Of a stretch of 64,000 nucleotides of DNA, positions 26,405 to 35,078 are shown in pieces. Position 1 is the first letter of the stretch. Each line of letters begins with the position of its first letter. The DNA is from Faucicola tetraodonis. Lineage in GTDB: Bacteria; Pseudomonadota; Gammaproteobacteria; Pseudomonadales; Moraxellaceae. The DNA is taken from assembly GCA_032017425.1 (NCBI GenBank), contig DALZPW010000003.1; one strand, given 5' to 3'. The notes beneath the pieces are model-generated. The model searched no databases, had not been told where the DNA came from, and saw only the letters and a program-made list of their open reading frames with translations. A program made the position numbers and the translations under genes.

Positions 26405-26517
26405 GATTTTATCGTGTTATGATGGATTTAACGCTTATTAATGAACAATATTCAAATGATTAGTCAGCGTAATTTGAAAAACCAATAATAAATTCATCAT
26501 ACTTAGAAGGTAAAATC

Positions 26518-26904
26518 ATGAAAAAGTTACTCTTTGTTGTACCGTTTTTGGCAAGTTTGGCGGCCTGTACTTCAACCCAAGTTGCACAGCCTAGTCCGTC
26601 ACAAGTGTTGGCAGTTCAAGCAAATTCACAAACCTTTAAATGCGACAACAACACTGAAGTTGTGGCATTCTACGGTCAAGAAAACGGCAGCAATGTCGCA
26701 AATTTAAAAATCACCTCGCCAATGCTCGGTCTAAACCAAGCCGCGATGGTATTAAAACAAGATGTATCAGGCTCGGGTAACCGCTATACCTTGTCAAATG
26801 CAACCAAAACTACCATGTATGATTGGGGCGTTAAAGGTGCAGAAGGTGCGTTAACCGTGACCTCACAAGGTCGTGATTATAACTTTGTGTGTAATGCTAT
26901 TTAA
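26518..26904 (+). CDS. MliC/PliC-like lysozyme-inhibitor family lipoprotein
   Basis: Lipoprotein of 128 residues with lipobox L-A-A-C (Cys17). The mature part matches the MliC family: TFKCDNN near the start, GSGNRYTL, YDWGVKGAEGALTV and a C-terminal YNFVCNAI with the second disulfide Cys. MliC proteins block C-type lysozyme in the envelope; here the inhibitor assignment rests on pattern similarity and the key Ser-Gly-x-x-Tyr loop is only approximately conserved. It has a good ribosome-binding site (GAAGG) and sits between gcvT and gcvH, followed by a strong terminator, so it may share the riboswitch transcript. Confidence 0.7.
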   Translation: MKKLLFVVPFLASLAACTSTQVAQPSPSQVLAVQANSQTFKCDNNTEVVAFYGQENGSNVANLKITSPMLGLNQAAMVLKQDVSGSGNRYTLSNATKTTMYDWGVKGAEGALTVTSQGRDYNFVCNAI

Positions 26905-26948
26905 TCTGATTCACTTGTTGAATGGGTTAAACCGCTAAGTTGGTTTTT

Positions 26949-26985
26949 AAGTTTGGTCGATATACATTGTATCGACCAAATTTTT
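26949..26985 (+). terminator. Rho-independent terminator after the MliC-like gene
   Basis: Perfect 11-bp stem TTTGGTCGATA / TATCGACCAAA with a 7-nt loop and five T's. It ends the gcvT/MliC transcript before gcvH. Confidence 0.9.
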
Positions 26986-27005
26986 GTTACTCAGTTTGTT
27001 AAATT

Positions 27006-27048
27006 ACTTAGGTTTTAAATACTAGGCTTTTAAAACTAGGCTTTTAAA
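27006..27048. repeat. 14-bp tandem repeat upstream of gcvH
   Basis: Two exact copies of ACTAGGCTTTTAAA (27021-27034, 27035-27048) preceded by a degenerate copy ACTTAGGTTTTAAAT (27006-27020). Confidence 0.85.
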
Positions 27049-27058
27049 AATGTTTAGT

Positions 27059-27103
27059 AAAAAGGCGCCAAGTGTGACTGCTTGGCTGACAGCCTTTTAT
27101 TTT
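27059..27103 (+). promoter_or_regulatory. two-tier hairpin with T-rich tail in the gcvH leader
   Basis: Inner perfect stem GCCAAG/CTTGGC with an 8-nt loop, stacked on an outer stem AAAAGGC/GCCTTTT with a 5-nt bulge on the 3' side, then TTTTATTTT. It ends about 35 nt before the gcvH start. It could be a second terminator or an attenuator or leader structure. Confidence 0.5.
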
Positions 27104-27134
27104 CACCCCTACTTTCGCTTTGAGGAAAATAGTT

Positions 27135-27515
27135 ATGAGCAATATTCCAGCAGATTTAAAATATGTGGCTAGTCATGAATGGTTACGCCAAGAAGAAGAC
27201 GGCACTATCACAGTTGGTATTACTCACCACGCCCAAGACTTGCTCGGTGACATCGTATATGTTGAATTGCCTGAAGTGGGTGAACACGTTGAGGTGGATG
27301 CTGAAATTGCCGTGGTCGAATCGGTGAAAGCTGCCTCCGATGTCTACGCCCCCATCGCTGGTGAAATTCTAGCAGTCAATGAAGCATTGGTAGATGCGCC
27401 AGAAACCATTAATGAAGACCCTTATGGCGAAGGTTGGTTCTTTAAAATCAAACCAGACAATGCCGATGATTACCAAGGCTTGATGGACGCAGACGAGTAC
27501 CAAGATAGTATTTAA
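27135..27515 (+). CDS. gcvH: glycine cleavage system H protein
   Basis: Lipoyl carrier that shuttles the aminomethyl intermediate between GcvP, GcvT and the L protein. The lipoylation site is Lys65 in VVESVKAASD. The family N-terminus (DLKYVASHEWL) and C-terminus (GEGWFFKIKPD) are intact. The ATG giving MSNIPADLKY is preferred over a TTG five codons earlier because GAGGA is properly spaced before it. Upstream lies a terminator, a tandem repeat and a two-tier hairpin, so it is probably not simply part of the gcvT transcript. Confidence 0.96.
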   Translation: MSNIPADLKYVASHEWLRQEEDGTITVGITHHAQDLLGDIVYVELPEVGEHVEVDAEIAVVESVKAASDVYAPIAGEILAVNEALVDAPETINEDPYGEGWFFKIKPDNADDYQGLMDADEYQDSI

Positions 27516-27649
27516 TTATCTTTATCTCATTGCTTTTATCTAATCGTCGTTATAGAGCCTAGCACTAAGGTACTCGCTTGATTACCTTAGTCTATTATCC
27601 TATCAATTAACTGTAATGCATCCTTTATTTTGTTAACTTGAGAGCTGCT

Positions 27650-28384
27650 ATGTCAACACTTACCCCGCTTGCTGACCCAAAAAAAGCCAGTTTTTATGAT
27701 GTGGTGAGCACTCGCCGTTCGGTACGACGCTTTACCAAAACGCCCATCAGTGATGAAGTGCTCAATGCTTGTCTCGATATGGCGATGTTAGCGCCTAGCT
27801 CAAGTAATTTACAGCCTTGGCAATTTTTTGTGATTGAATCTGAAGAAAAGCGCCAAAAAACTGTGACCTATTGTATGAGCCAAAATGCAGCAAAAACCGC
27901 CAATAAGCTGATTGTCGTGGTCGCTCGTACTGACACGTGGCGTCAACACGCCAAAGACAATATCAAGTATTTTCCCGTCAAACCTGTACCAAAACCCGTG
28001 CAAGATTATTATGGCAAACTTATTCCGCTGACCATGACGCGCGGTGTGATGAATGTGTTCACCCCTGCCAAATGGGCGCTGACGCAAGCCACTCGCAAAG
28101 TCAAAGGTGCGATGGTTGACCCCATCTATGATGCTGATGATCTCAAAAACTGGGCGCTCATTAGCACGTCACTGGCTGCCGAGAATTTGATGCTCGCCTT
28201 GCGTGCGCACGGTTTTGATAGTTGTCCGATGGGGGGATTTGATGAGCCACAACTCAAAAAATTGCTTGACCTCAATGAAGAGCAGCATATTTGTATGGTG
28301 ATTGCTGCTGGTGAACGCGACGAGCGTGGTATCTATAGTGAGCAATACCGTTTTGAGCGTGAGCGCTTTATCGTTAAGGTGTAA
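27650..28384 (+). CDS. nitroreductase family FMN oxidoreductase
   Basis: Flavin-dependent NAD(P)H oxidoreductase of the nitroreductase fold. FMN phosphate-binding region STRRSVRRF (about 19-27) and APSSSNLQPWQFFVIE (about 50-65) are typical, as is the C-terminal GAGERDERG-like segment (AAGERDERGIY). Substrate unknown: nitroaromatics or quinones are usual assay substrates. It lies between gcvH and gcvP without an obvious metabolic link. ATG chosen after GAGAG; an upstream TTG is possible. The stop codon ends the first copy of a 16-bp tandem duplication. Confidence 0.85.
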   Translation: MSTLTPLADPKKASFYDVVSTRRSVRRFTKTPISDEVLNACLDMAMLAPSSSNLQPWQFFVIESEEKRQKTVTYCMSQNAAKTANKLIVVVARTDTWRQHAKDNIKYFPVKPVPKPVQDYYGKLIPLTMTRGVMNVFTPAKWALTQATRKVKGAMVDPIYDADDLKNWALISTSLAAENLMLALRAHGFDSCPMGGFDEPQLKKLLDLNEEQHICMVIAAGERDERGIYSEQYRFERERFIVKV

Positions 28385-28400
28385 TATCGTTAAAGTGTAA
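28369..28400. repeat. 16-bp tandem duplication at the nitroreductase stop
   Basis: TATCGTTAAGGTGTAA (28369-28384, ending in the stop codon) is followed directly by TATCGTTAAAGTGTAA (28385-28400), one mismatch. Confidence 0.9.
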
Positions 28401-28421
28401 TTTTTATCCATTCAACCGATG

Positions 28422-28444
28422 TTTGTCATGGTAGCCATGACAAA
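28422..28444 (+). promoter_or_regulatory. perfect 10-bp hairpin in the gcvP leader
   Basis: TTTGTCATGG and CCATGACAAA around a 3-nt loop, 50 bp upstream of gcvP. Only a short, interrupted T-rich stretch follows, so it is either a weak terminator for the nitroreductase or a leader structure. Confidence 0.45.
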
Positions 28445-28494
28445 ACCTGCTATTTTTATTTTCAATGTTTTATCAGACGCTAAAGGAAACTTGA

Positions 28495-31377
28495 ATGAGT
28501 CAACCGTCTTTTCAATCATTTGCTGATTTATTCCAATCATCAGAATTTATTCATCGTCATGTTGGCATTAGCCAAGATGAAAAAGAAGCAATGCTACAAG
28601 CCGTCGGCGCTGACAGCATGGCAAGCTTTATTGAACAGACGGTGCCAGCTTCTGTACGTCTTAGCAAAGAGTTAGATTTGCCCCTCAGTATGACTGAGCA
28701 TGATGCCTTGGCAAAGTTGCGTGGGTTGGCGGATAAAATCAAGGTCAATAAAAGCTATATTGGCTTAGGCTATTATCCGACTCGCCTACCTGCGGTGATT
28801 CAACGTAATGTGCTTGAAAACCCAGGCTGGTACACGGCTTATACCCCTTATCAAGCGGAGATTGCCCAAGGTCGCTTAGAAGCACTACTTAACTTCCAAC
28901 AAGTTTGTATTGACTTATCAGGTCTTGAATTGGCGGGCGCAAGTTTGCTTGATGAAGCGACGGCGGCGGCTGAAGCGATGGCGATGGCAAAACGCGTCGG
29001 TAAAAGTAAATCTAACCAGTTTTTTGTTGATAGCCGTATCTATCCACAAACTTTAGATGTCATCAAAACCCGTGCCAAGTATTTTGGTTGGGAGATAGTG
29101 GTCGGTGATTTTGACGTTGCCAAGAATGGCGATTTCTTTGGCGCAATTTTCCAGTACGTGGGTAGCGAAGGCGATGTGGTTGATTTAACTGATATCATCA
29201 GTGCAGTCAAAGCCAAAGGCACGCAGACAATCGTTGCCGCGGATGTGATGAGTCTGGTACTTCTTAAATCACCGGGCAGCATGGGTGCGGATGTGGCACT
29301 GGGCAACACCCAGCGCTTTGGCGTGCCGATGGGCTTTGGTGGTCCACACGCGGCTTATTTTGCCTTTAAAGACAGTGCCAAGCGTTCTGCCCCAGGTCGT
29401 ATCATTGGCGTATCGGTGGATGCTCAAGGTAAACAAGCCTTGCGTATGGCACTACAAACCCGAGAGCAACATATCCGCCGCGAAAAAGCCAACTCAAATA
29501 TTTGTACATCGCAAGTATTACTGGCAAATTTGGCTGGGATGTATGCGGTGTATCATGGTCCCGAAGGCGTGAAACGTATCGCCACCCGCATTCATGCGTT
29601 AGCCAGCGCTTTTGCCCAAGCCATCAAACAAGCTGGTATGTCGATTGTGCATGAGCAGTTTTTTGATACCGTGCTGGTCAATACCCAAGGTCAAACTGAG
29701 CAAATCTATCAAAATGCCCTTAATATCGGCTATAACCTGCGCAAAGTAGACGATAATCATATCGCCATTGCCTTTAACGAAACCAGTGATGCGGCAGATT
29801 TTGGTGTACTCACGCAGTTATTCACAGGCGTAGCCGCTCAATTATCTGATGATATCAGCTTGTCTTTGCCAGCATCACTGCTACGTACTGACGCGATTTT
29901 AACTCATCCTGTGTTTAATCGTTATCACACCGAACATGAAATGCTGCGTTATTTGAAAAAGCTAGAAAACAAAGACTTGGCGATGAATCATAGTATGATT
30001 TCGCTGGGTAGTTGTACCATGAAACTTAACGCCACCAGCGAAATGCTACCGATTACTTGGAATGAATTTGCCAATGTGCATCCATTTGCGCCACGCGAAC
30101 AAGTGGGCGGCTATATTGAAATGATTGAAGGCTTGCAAGAGCAACTCAAAGCCATCACAGGGTTTGACGCTATCTCTATGCAGCCAAATTCAGGCGCGTC
30201 AGGCGAGTATGCAGGACTATTGGCGATTCGTCGTTATCATGAAAGCTTAGGTCAACCTAACCGTCATATTTGCCTAATTCCGCGCTCCGCACACGGCACC
30301 AATCCCGCCACAGCACAAATGATGGGTATGGAAGTCGTCGTGGTAGCCACCGACGAGCGTGGTAACGTTGATATTGCCGACTTGACTGAAAAAGCGGAAA
30401 AATACAGCGACAATCTGGGCGCCTTGATGATTACTTACCCTTCGACGCACGGTGTGTTTGAAGAAGGTATCCGTGATATCTGTGACTTGATTCATCAACA
30501 CGGTGGTCAAGTGTATATGGATGGCGCTAACATGAACGCGCAGGTCAGTATGATGCAACCTGCGGATGTCGGTGCTGACGTCCTACACATGAATTTGCAT
30601 AAAACCTTCTGTATTCCACACGGCGGCGGCGGTCCTGGCATGGGTCCTATTGGCATGAAATCACATTTGGCGCCTTTTATTGCCAACCACGTCGTATCTG
30701 CGGTGCCCAATGCCCAAGATGGCATGAGTGCGGTATCGGCTGCCCCGTTTGGTTCAGCCAGCATCTTGCCTATCTCATGGATGTATATCACCATGATGGG
30801 TCGTGATGGCTTGGTGCAAGCCACGGAAGCTGCGCTATTAAATGCCAATTACACGGCTATGAAATTAAAAGACCATTACCCCGTACTTTATAGTGGTGAA
30901 AATGGTCGCGTCGCCCATGAATGTATCATTGACATTCGCCCACTAAAAGCCGAAACAGGTATCACTGAAGTTGATATCGCCAAACGCTTAATGGATTATG
31001 GTTTTCATGCGCCTACCATGTCTTTCCCTGTGGCAGGTACTTTGATGATTGAGCCCACTGAGTCAGAAAGCAAAGAAGAGCTAGACCGCTTTATCTCAGC
31101 CTTAATTCAAATCAAAGCTGAGGCGATGAAAGTTAAAAACGGCGACTGGCCAGCAGATAACAACCCGCTGGTGAACGCGCCACATACCGCACAGGTGGTG
31201 ACCGGTGACTGGGATCGTCCATACAGCCGTGAAGAAGCCGCCTATCCACTGGCGTATGTACGCGACAATAAGTTTTGGCCATCGGTGAGCCGTATCGATG
31301 ATGTGTATGGCGATAAAAACTTAATCTGTTCTTGCCCCGATATCTCAAGTTATGAGAATGGTGAAATCGCAGAGTAA
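28495..31377 (+). CDS. gcvP: glycine dehydrogenase (decarboxylating), P protein
   Basis: PLP enzyme that decarboxylates glycine and loads the aminomethyl group on GcvH. Full-length single-chain form (960 aa), with the N-terminal non-catalytic half and C-terminal PLP half joined. The PLP lysine is Lys703 in NLHKTFCIPHGGGGPG, followed by the glycine-rich loop. AAAGGA precedes the ATG. It is the last gcv gene here, and a terminator follows within 35 bp. gcvL (dihydrolipoyl dehydrogenase) is not in the window, as is usual because it is shared with other complexes. Confidence 0.97.
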   Translation: MSQPSFQSFADLFQSSEFIHRHVGISQDEKEAMLQAVGADSMASFIEQTVPASVRLSKELDLPLSMTEHDALAKLRGLADKIKVNKSYIGLGYYPTRLPAVIQRNVLENPGWYTAYTPYQAEIAQGRLEALLNFQQVCIDLSGLELAGASLLDEATAAAEAMAMAKRVGKSKSNQFFVDSRIYPQTLDVIKTRAKYFGWEIVVGDFDVAKNGDFFGAIFQYVGSEGDVVDLTDIISAVKAKGTQTIVAADVMSLVLLKSPGSMGADVALGNTQRFGVPMGFGGPHAAYFAFKDSAKRSAPGRIIGVSVDAQGKQALRMALQTREQHIRREKANSNICTSQVLLANLAGMYAVYHGPEGVKRIATRIHALASAFAQAIKQAGMSIVHEQFFDTVLVNTQGQTEQIYQNALNIGYNLRKVDDNHIAIAFNETSDAADFGVLTQLFTGVAAQLSDDISLSLPASLLRTDAILTHPVFNRYHTEHEMLRYLKKLENKDLAMNHSMISLGSCTMKLNATSEMLPITWNEFANVHPFAPREQVGGYIEMIEGLQEQLKAITGFDAISMQPNSGASGEYAGLLAIRRYHESLGQPNRHICLIPRSAHGTNPATAQMMGMEVVVVATDERGNVDIADLTEKAEKYSDNLGALMITYPSTHGVFEEGIRDICDLIHQHGGQVYMDGANMNAQVSMMQPADVGADVLHMNLHKTFCIPHGGGGPGMGPIGMKSHLAPFIANHVVSAVPNAQDGMSAVSAAPFGSASILPISWMYITMMGRDGLVQATEAALLNANYTAMKLKDHYPVLYSGENGRVAHECIIDIRPLKAETGITEVDIAKRLMDYGFHAPTMSFPVAGTLMIEPTESESKEELDRFISALIQIKAEAMKVKNGDWPADNNPLVNAPHTAQVVTGDWDRPYSREEAAYPLAYVRDNKFWPSVSRIDDVYGDKNLICSCPDISSYENGEIAE

Positions 31378-31408
31378 AACTCAATCAATACTCACCATAT
31401 TTTTTTAC

Positions 31409-31437
31409 AAAAGCCATGCAAAAATGTGTGGCTTTTT
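31409..31437 (+). terminator. Rho-independent terminator after gcvP
   Basis: 12-bp stem AAAAGCCATGCA / TGTGTGGCTTTT with two G-T pairs, 4-nt loop, then T's. Confidence 0.8.
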
Positions 31438-31450
31438 GCTATAAAGCTCA

Positions 31451-31478
31451 TTGCGAGTCAAAAGAATTCTGCTATGAT
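31451..31478 (+). promoter_or_regulatory. candidate sigma-70 promoter for the GntP-family permease
   Basis: TTGCGA and TATGAT with 16-bp spacing, 70 bp upstream of the permease start. Confidence 0.45.
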
Positions 31479-31547
31479 GCAGGGGACTCAAAAAAATTGT
31501 AAACACCACGCGTGACTTCAAACCCATCATAAGTCAAGGATGACATT

Positions 31548-32939
31548 ATGTTTAGTACCATTGCGATTATTATTTCGCTCTTTCTATTAATGTATTTTGC
31601 CTATCGCGGCTATTCTGTATTAATTTTAGCACCCTTGATGGCCACCCTAGCGGTGGCGCTGTCAGGCGATATTCTAAGCTCACTGCCTATCTATACCACC
31701 GTTTTTATGAAAGCGTTGAGTGGCTTTTTATTGAAGTTTTTTCCCATATTTTTGCTCGGGGCGGTGTTTGGTCAGCTCATGGCAGATTCTGGGGCTGCCA
31801 CAGCGATTGCCAGAACGGTGGTTAGTAAATTAGGCGCGAATAAAGCCATACTGGCTGTGGTTTTGGTCTGTGCGATTTTAACCTATGGCGGTGTGTCGCT
31901 GTTTGTGGTGGCTTTTGCCATTTATCCGATTGCTAAAGATTTGTTCAAGGCAGCAGGGGTGCCAAAAAGGCTCATTCCAGGGGCGATTGCGTTAGGGTCA
32001 TTTACCTTTACCATGACAGCGTTACCCGGAACACCTGCCATCCAAAACGCCATTCCCATTCCCTATTACGGTACCAATGCCTTTGCTGCACCCATATTGG
32101 GTATTATTGGTTCGCTTGTGATGTTTGGCTTGGGCATGCTGTGGCTGCAGCGACGCGCCCATAGCGCCAAAACGGTTGGCGAGGGATATGGTATTCATGA
32201 AGATGATGAGCTGCATGCTGATAACCTAGACCCCCATCACACCTCTTTTATGGTGGCGATGATTCCTTTGGTATTGGTCATCGGCATCAATGCCTTGTTA
32301 ACGTACGCGGTTTTTCCGAGTATGGATTTCTCTGCACTGCAAGCGCAGTTTAAAGACTTGGATATCAAAGGCGCTTTGGGACTTTGGTCAATCATAATCG
32401 CTTTAGTCACCGCGATTATTGCGTTGATTGTGCTGCGCTTGGGCAAATGGACGAACTTGCAACACAGTCTCAATAAAGGCACTTACAGCTCCATGTTGCC
32501 TATTTTTAATACAGGCTCAGAAGTCGGTTATGGTGCGGTGATTGCCACATTGGCGGGGTTTGCGGTGTTACGAGATAGCGTGTTAAATCTGTCGCCCAGC
32601 AACCCATTAATCTCAGAAGCCGTGGCTATGACCACCTTAGCGGGCATCACCGGTTCTTCTTCTGGCGGCTTGAGTATCGCGCTGCCCATTTTAGGCAAAG
32701 AATATTTGGCACAGGCGGTGGCACATGGCATCGATCCTGAATTATTGCATCGGGTCGCGGTGATGGCAGCAGGTGGCTTAGACACGCTACCCCATAGTGG
32801 TGCGGTGATTACGTTATTTGCCATTTGCCATTTGACCCATAAGCAATCTTATAAAGATGTCGCCATAGTGACGATGGCAATTCCGCTGATTGCGGTGACG
32901 GTGGTGATTGCTTTGGGTACCATGCTGGGTTCGTTTTAA
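31548..32939 (+). CDS. GntP family permease
   Basis: Inner-membrane H+-symporter of the gluconate/GntP family with about 12-13 membrane segments. Family marks include FLLKFFPIFLLGAVFGQLM, LTYGGVSLFVVAFAIYP and SSSGGLSIALPILG. Family members carry gluconate, fructuronate, or in branches linked to CoA-transferases short-chain hydroxy or keto acids. The substrate is not readable from sequence, and no sugar-acid genes are adjacent. A link with scoAB (22 kb upstream) is only a guess. The 3' end runs into a 15-bp periodic repeat, and a bidirectional terminator shared with rnd follows. Confidence 0.85.
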   Translation: MFSTIAIIISLFLLMYFAYRGYSVLILAPLMATLAVALSGDILSSLPIYTTVFMKALSGFLLKFFPIFLLGAVFGQLMADSGAATAIARTVVSKLGANKAILAVVLVCAILTYGGVSLFVVAFAIYPIAKDLFKAAGVPKRLIPGAIALGSFTFTMTALPGTPAIQNAIPIPYYGTNAFAAPILGIIGSLVMFGLGMLWLQRRAHSAKTVGEGYGIHEDDELHADNLDPHHTSFMVAMIPLVLVIGINALLTYAVFPSMDFSALQAQFKDLDIKGALGLWSIIIALVTAIIALIVLRLGKWTNLQHSLNKGTYSSMLPIFNTGSEVGYGAVIATLAGFAVLRDSVLNLSPSNPLISEAVAMTTLAGITGSSSGGLSIALPILGKEYLAQAVAHGIDPELLHRVAVMAAGGLDTLPHSGAVITLFAICHLTHKQSYKDVAIVTMAIPLIAVTVVIALGTMLGSF

Positions 32940-32985
32940 GCGGTTTATTTTTAACCTGTTTATTTTTAATCGGTTTATTTTTAAG
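32928..32985. repeat. 15-bp-period tandem repeat over the GntP permease stop
   Basis: Three copies of GTTTATTTTTAA at 15-bp spacing (32943, 32958, 32973), preceded by a degenerate copy GGTTCGTTTTAA (32928-32939) whose TAA is the permease stop codon. Confidence 0.85.
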
Positions 32986-32997
32986 CCATTTAGTAGT

Positions 32998-33027
32998 AAA
33001 AAATCCCAATCAGTGTTGGGATTTTTT
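32998..33027. terminator. bidirectional terminator between the GntP permease and rnd
   Basis: Perfect 12-bp stem AAAAAATCCCAA / TTGGGATTTTTT with a 6-nt loop; A- and T-rich on both sides, abutting the rnd stop. Confidence 0.9.
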
Positions 33028-33029
33028 AT

Positions 33030-34241
33030 TTATTCAGTGGTCGTTTCATGCTCGCTAGATGCCGAGTTATTGGCAATCACCGTATCTAAAATGGGTAAAA
33101 TCTCTGCCATAATCCACGCTTTGCGCCAGCCACTCAGCCAAGGGCTCAATGCCGGTTTTTCTGCTGCGACAGCATAAGCATACAGCTCTGACAGCCATTT
33201 TTTTCGCATCAATACTGTCTCATCAATTGACAAGGTTTGCCCATGCTGTTTGATGGCTTTATCCAGTTGTTTTTGCACATCGCTAGACAGACTGCGATAG
33301 GGTAAAGGCAATAGAGCTGGATAGGCTGCGTCATCTTCTTTACGTACCTTATCAATCAGCGTCAAAATCTCTTGCCCATACATGCGAATCACATTGGGCT
33401 TGATACTGGTAAAACTTAGCTGCTTCATGCTAAAGGGCGGTTTTTCGATGATTTCACGTAGCGCCTGCGGGCGCAGGATAAAAGTGCGTGGTCTATTGAT
33501 TGATTTGGCAAGTTGTTCGCGCCATTCGCACAGAGTTTGCAGCATGGCGAGTTGCTCGCGATTATCGCGGTAATCAGCGACACTCAAGTACAAAGCGTTA
33601 TCAGGCGTGGTAAAGTTGGCAAAAATTTCTTGGGTATAGCTTTGGCAGTCTTCAACCGCATATTGCCATAAACCTTGCTCGATCAACTGTGTTTTGATGG
33701 CAACAAACATCGGCAATAAATAACGCACATCGTCTACCGCATAACTTTCTTGCTCAGGCGTTAATGGACGCTGCAACCAATCCGATTGGCTTTCACCTTT
33801 ATCCACATGCACAGCAATGGTTTCTTGCAGCGATTTTTGATAGCCAAGCGAATTTTCACCGGTCAAAAAACCCAAACCAATTTGGGTATCAAACACATTG
33901 CGCAGCGCAGGCAAGTTGGAGAGTAAATAATAAATCCCCAAATCTTCGCCACACGCATGTAACACCACGGTAGGTATATCCGCTAACACTTCCCAAAATT
34001 CTTCTAAATACAGCTTTGGCGCGTCAATCAAATAAATCGCGTTGCCTGTATTGATTTGGATCAGCGCAAGAATGGGAAAAAAGGTGTCTCGCTTGATAAA
34101 CTCAGTGTCTAACGCAATGGTATCGACTTGCTCTAGGTCATCGAGCAGGGCAAAAAGCGCGTCCTGAGTTTTCACCCAATGGATTGGCAAGTCATGAAGT
34201 TGTTGTAATTGGGCTGGGCTTAACGGATTTTGGATGAGCAT
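33030..34241 (-). CDS. rnd: ribonuclease D
   Basis: DEDDy 3'-5' exoribonuclease for tRNA 3' maturation. Motifs: Asp45 and Glu47 in IALDTEFIK, Asp99 in HACGEDLGIYY, Tyr166 and Asp170 in YAVDDVRYL. An HRDC domain follows (about 215-300). At 403 residues it is a little longer than the usual 375. No strong ribosome-binding site is visible. Monocistronic, with its own terminator. Confidence 0.94.
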   Translation of the reverse strand: MLIQNPLSPAQLQQLHDLPIHWVKTQDALFALLDDLEQVDTIALDTEFIKRDTFFPILALIQINTGNAIYLIDAPKLYLEEFWEVLADIPTVVLHACGEDLGIYYLLSNLPALRNVFDTQIGLGFLTGENSLGYQKSLQETIAVHVDKGESQSDWLQRPLTPEQESYAVDDVRYLLPMFVAIKTQLIEQGLWQYAVEDCQSYTQEIFANFTTPDNALYLSVADYRDNREQLAMLQTLCEWREQLAKSINRPRTFILRPQALREIIEKPPFSMKQLSFTSIKPNVIRMYGQEILTLIDKVRKEDDAAYPALLPLPYRSLSSDVQKQLDKAIKQHGQTLSIDETVLMRKKWLSELYAYAVAAEKPALSPWLSGWRKAWIMAEILPILDTVIANNSASSEHETTTE

Positions 34242-34323
34242 AACTTGGGTCTTGTGGACGGATAATTTAAGCGTATTTTATGATGAATCTAGGATTTTGT
34301 CTTGTCAAACTGATGAAAAGATT

Positions 34324-34932
34324 TTATAACCGTCCACGATTTTGCAGGGCTTGACCCAGTGTCATACTATCTAAATACTCAAGCTCGCCGCCCATCGGAA
34401 TCCCTTGGGCAATCCGGCTGATATGAGTGACGTAAGGCTTGACCGCTTCACTGATAAAATGCGCGGTGGTTTGCCCTTCTACCGTGGTACTGGTTGCCAA
34501 GATAATTTCTTCCACCGGGGTTTGCGCGGCTTGGTGTTGCTTTAACAGCCCAATCAGCTGATTGATGCCGAGCTGCTCCACGCCAATGCCATCAATGGGT
34601 GATAAATGCCCGCCAAGCACAAAGTATTTACCGTTAAACCCAGCGGTTTGCTCGATTGCCATCATGTCTGCTGCCGTCTCTACGATACAAAGTACGCGCT
34701 CATTGCGGCGTGGATCGCTACATATCGGGCAAATATCCTCATCTGATAAACCACGGCATACTTGGCATTGCTTGATATCATGCATCGCCACAATCAAGGC
34801 TTCGCCCAGTGCTTGACCTTGCGGGCGTTTATAGCTAAGCAAGTGCAGTGCCATCCGCTGGGCAGATTTGGGTCCGACCCCAGGTAGTACTTTGAGTTGT
34901 TTTACAAGTTCATCAAATTTTGGCGTAAGCAT
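34324..34932 (-). CDS. recR: recombination mediator RecR
   Basis: RecFOR pathway protein that helps load RecA at gaps. Order: helix-hairpin-helix (LPGVGPKSAQRMALHLL), C4 zinc finger (Cys56, Cys59, Cys68, Cys71), Toprim domain beginning LCIVETAADM (Glu85) and C-terminal Walker B-like region. The ATG giving MLTPKFDEL is chosen by homology; an upstream in-frame ATG would add 16 residues overlapping the hairpin spacer. It lies downstream of ybaB as usual, but a terminator-like hairpin separates them. Confidence 0.95.
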   Translation of the reverse strand: MLTPKFDELVKQLKVLPGVGPKSAQRMALHLLSYKRPQGQALGEALIVAMHDIKQCQVCRGLSDEDICPICSDPRRNERVLCIVETAADMMAIEQTAGFNGKYFVLGGHLSPIDGIGVEQLGINQLIGLLKQHQAAQTPVEEIILATSTTVEGQTTAHFISEAVKPYVTHISRIAQGIPMGGELEYLDSMTLGQALQNRGRL

Positions 34933-34962
34933 AGGCGCATTCTTATAAAAATGATAAAAAAT

Positions 34963-34996
34963 AAAAAAGCTGACAGTCAATTATCAGCTTTTTATG
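34963..34996 (-). terminator. terminator-like hairpin between ybaB and recR
   Basis: Stem AAAAAGCTGA / TCAGCTTTTT with a 10-nt loop. On the minus strand it is followed by a long T-rich tail, so it could end the ybaB transcript or attenuate recR. Confidence 0.7.
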
Positions 34997-35078
34997 GGGG
35001 TTTGCCTGCCTAATCGCAAGGCAATTTTCCACTATTTTATAGCGCTACTTTATAGCCTTATGGATAGCCCTAGTGGGT

